From contig JABGWZ010000269.1 of the NCBI GenBank assembly GCA_018675995.1, forward strand, positions 1 to 64,000: a stretch of 64,000 bases of DNA, in the 5' to 3' direction. The notes under the pieces were generated by a model. That model searched no databases. It had not been told where the DNA came from and was given only the letters and a program-made list of their open reading frames with translations. This DNA is from Opitutia bacterium (lineage in GTDB: Bacteria; Verrucomicrobiota; Verrucomicrobiia; Opitutales; Seribacteraceae). The position numbers were made by a program, and so were the translations under genes. Every line of letters begins with the position of its first letter. Within the stretch, counting starts at the first letter, position 1. This document shows positions 63,892-64,000 of the stretch, one piece after another.

Positions 63892-64000
63892 TTATTCCTT
63901 GCTCGATTCGTATGCTGAAATGATCTTGCTCACCAATGGATGTCTTACCACATCTCCATGATCAAACTCGTGAAAATGAACATCTTCAACTTTAGATAAA
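63892..64000 (-). CDS. phoH: PhoH-like ATPase, C-terminal end (runs off the right edge)
   Basis: Not in the ORF track because its start lies outside. The last 35 codons on the minus strand read LSKVEDVHFHEFDHGDVVRH then PLVSKIISAYESSKE and a TAA. The DVVRHPLVxxIxxAYE ending is the C-terminal signature of PhoH family ATPases. Its position just before the 7TM-HD gene and ybeY is the common arrangement. The stop is 14 bases before the next start. Confidence 0.85.
   Translation of the reverse strand, partial: LSKVEDVHFHEFDHGDVVRHPLVSKIISAYESSKE

Overview
The window looks like a chromosomal segment from a PVC-group bacterium, most likely a marine Verrucomicrobiota of the class Opitutae. This is inferred from gene content, not from a marker gene. 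Pointers are a ~620-residue GreA-type protein of the kind I know from Chlamydia and Verrucomicrobia, a VHL beta domain on an S9 peptidase, a secreted protein with a Trp-rich C-terminal module I associate with Puniceicoccaceae, mcsA-mcsB-clpC in a Gram-negative background, and few Shine-Dalgarno motifs. No tRNA, rRNA, CRISPR array, prophage or intact insertion sequence was seen. Most of the window is compact housekeeping sequence at roughly 40% GC. The first ~370 bases are clearly richer (about 62% GC in the first 180) and the next two genes are intermediate.

Layout, left to right. 0-4.7 kb: 5' part of a mannose-1-phosphate guanylyltransferase (minus strand, absent from the ORF track), aspS with the marks of a non-discriminating enzyme, and an S9 peptidase carrying a VHL-like domain. 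5.0-8.9 kb: two amt-glnK operons, each preceded by a good sigma-54 promoter match. 8.9-14.4 kb: a DsbD homologue with rearranged domain order, an HTH/TM/vWA-like protein, and two RsmE-family methyltransferases around rsmD. 14.4-21.2 kb: a predicted glucosylglycerate-type compatible-solute locus (GH13_18 phosphorylase, GT4, M20-like protein lacking its catalytic Glu pair, GpgS, second GT4). 21.2-26.3 kb: a large AsmA/TamB-like protein, then rplS-trmD-rpsP without rimM and with a repeat-extended S16. 26.5-33.0 kb: a TetR-controlled RND efflux operon coupled by ATGA overlaps. 33.0-38 kb: ArsR-methyltransferase fusion, giant GreA, MFS exporter, coaD.

38-44.5 kb: phospholipid genes pgsA-pgpA, HPr and Enzyme I facing each other, ispE divergent from pyrF-ispD-ispF, and ndk. 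44.6-51.7 kb: clpC-mcsB-mcsA (protein-arginine phosphorylation and degradation), ilvE-type aminotransferase and acs. 51.8-54.5 kb: queA, a secreted Trp-rich protein and a YceI-like protein. 54.5-64 kb: one long minus-strand run holding phoH (3' end only), a 7TM-HD phosphodiesterase, ybeY, a DUF502 protein, recO, yjbQ, a LysM lipoprotein, a cysteine desulfurase, recF, a TSUP permease and ruvC.

The most interesting parts are the compatible-solute locus with its probable pseudo-peptidase, the circularly permuted DsbD, the twin sigma-54 amt-glnK operons, the VHL-peptidase fusion, and the membrane protein with a transposase-type HTH. All names rest on motif recognition by eye; no database search was possible.
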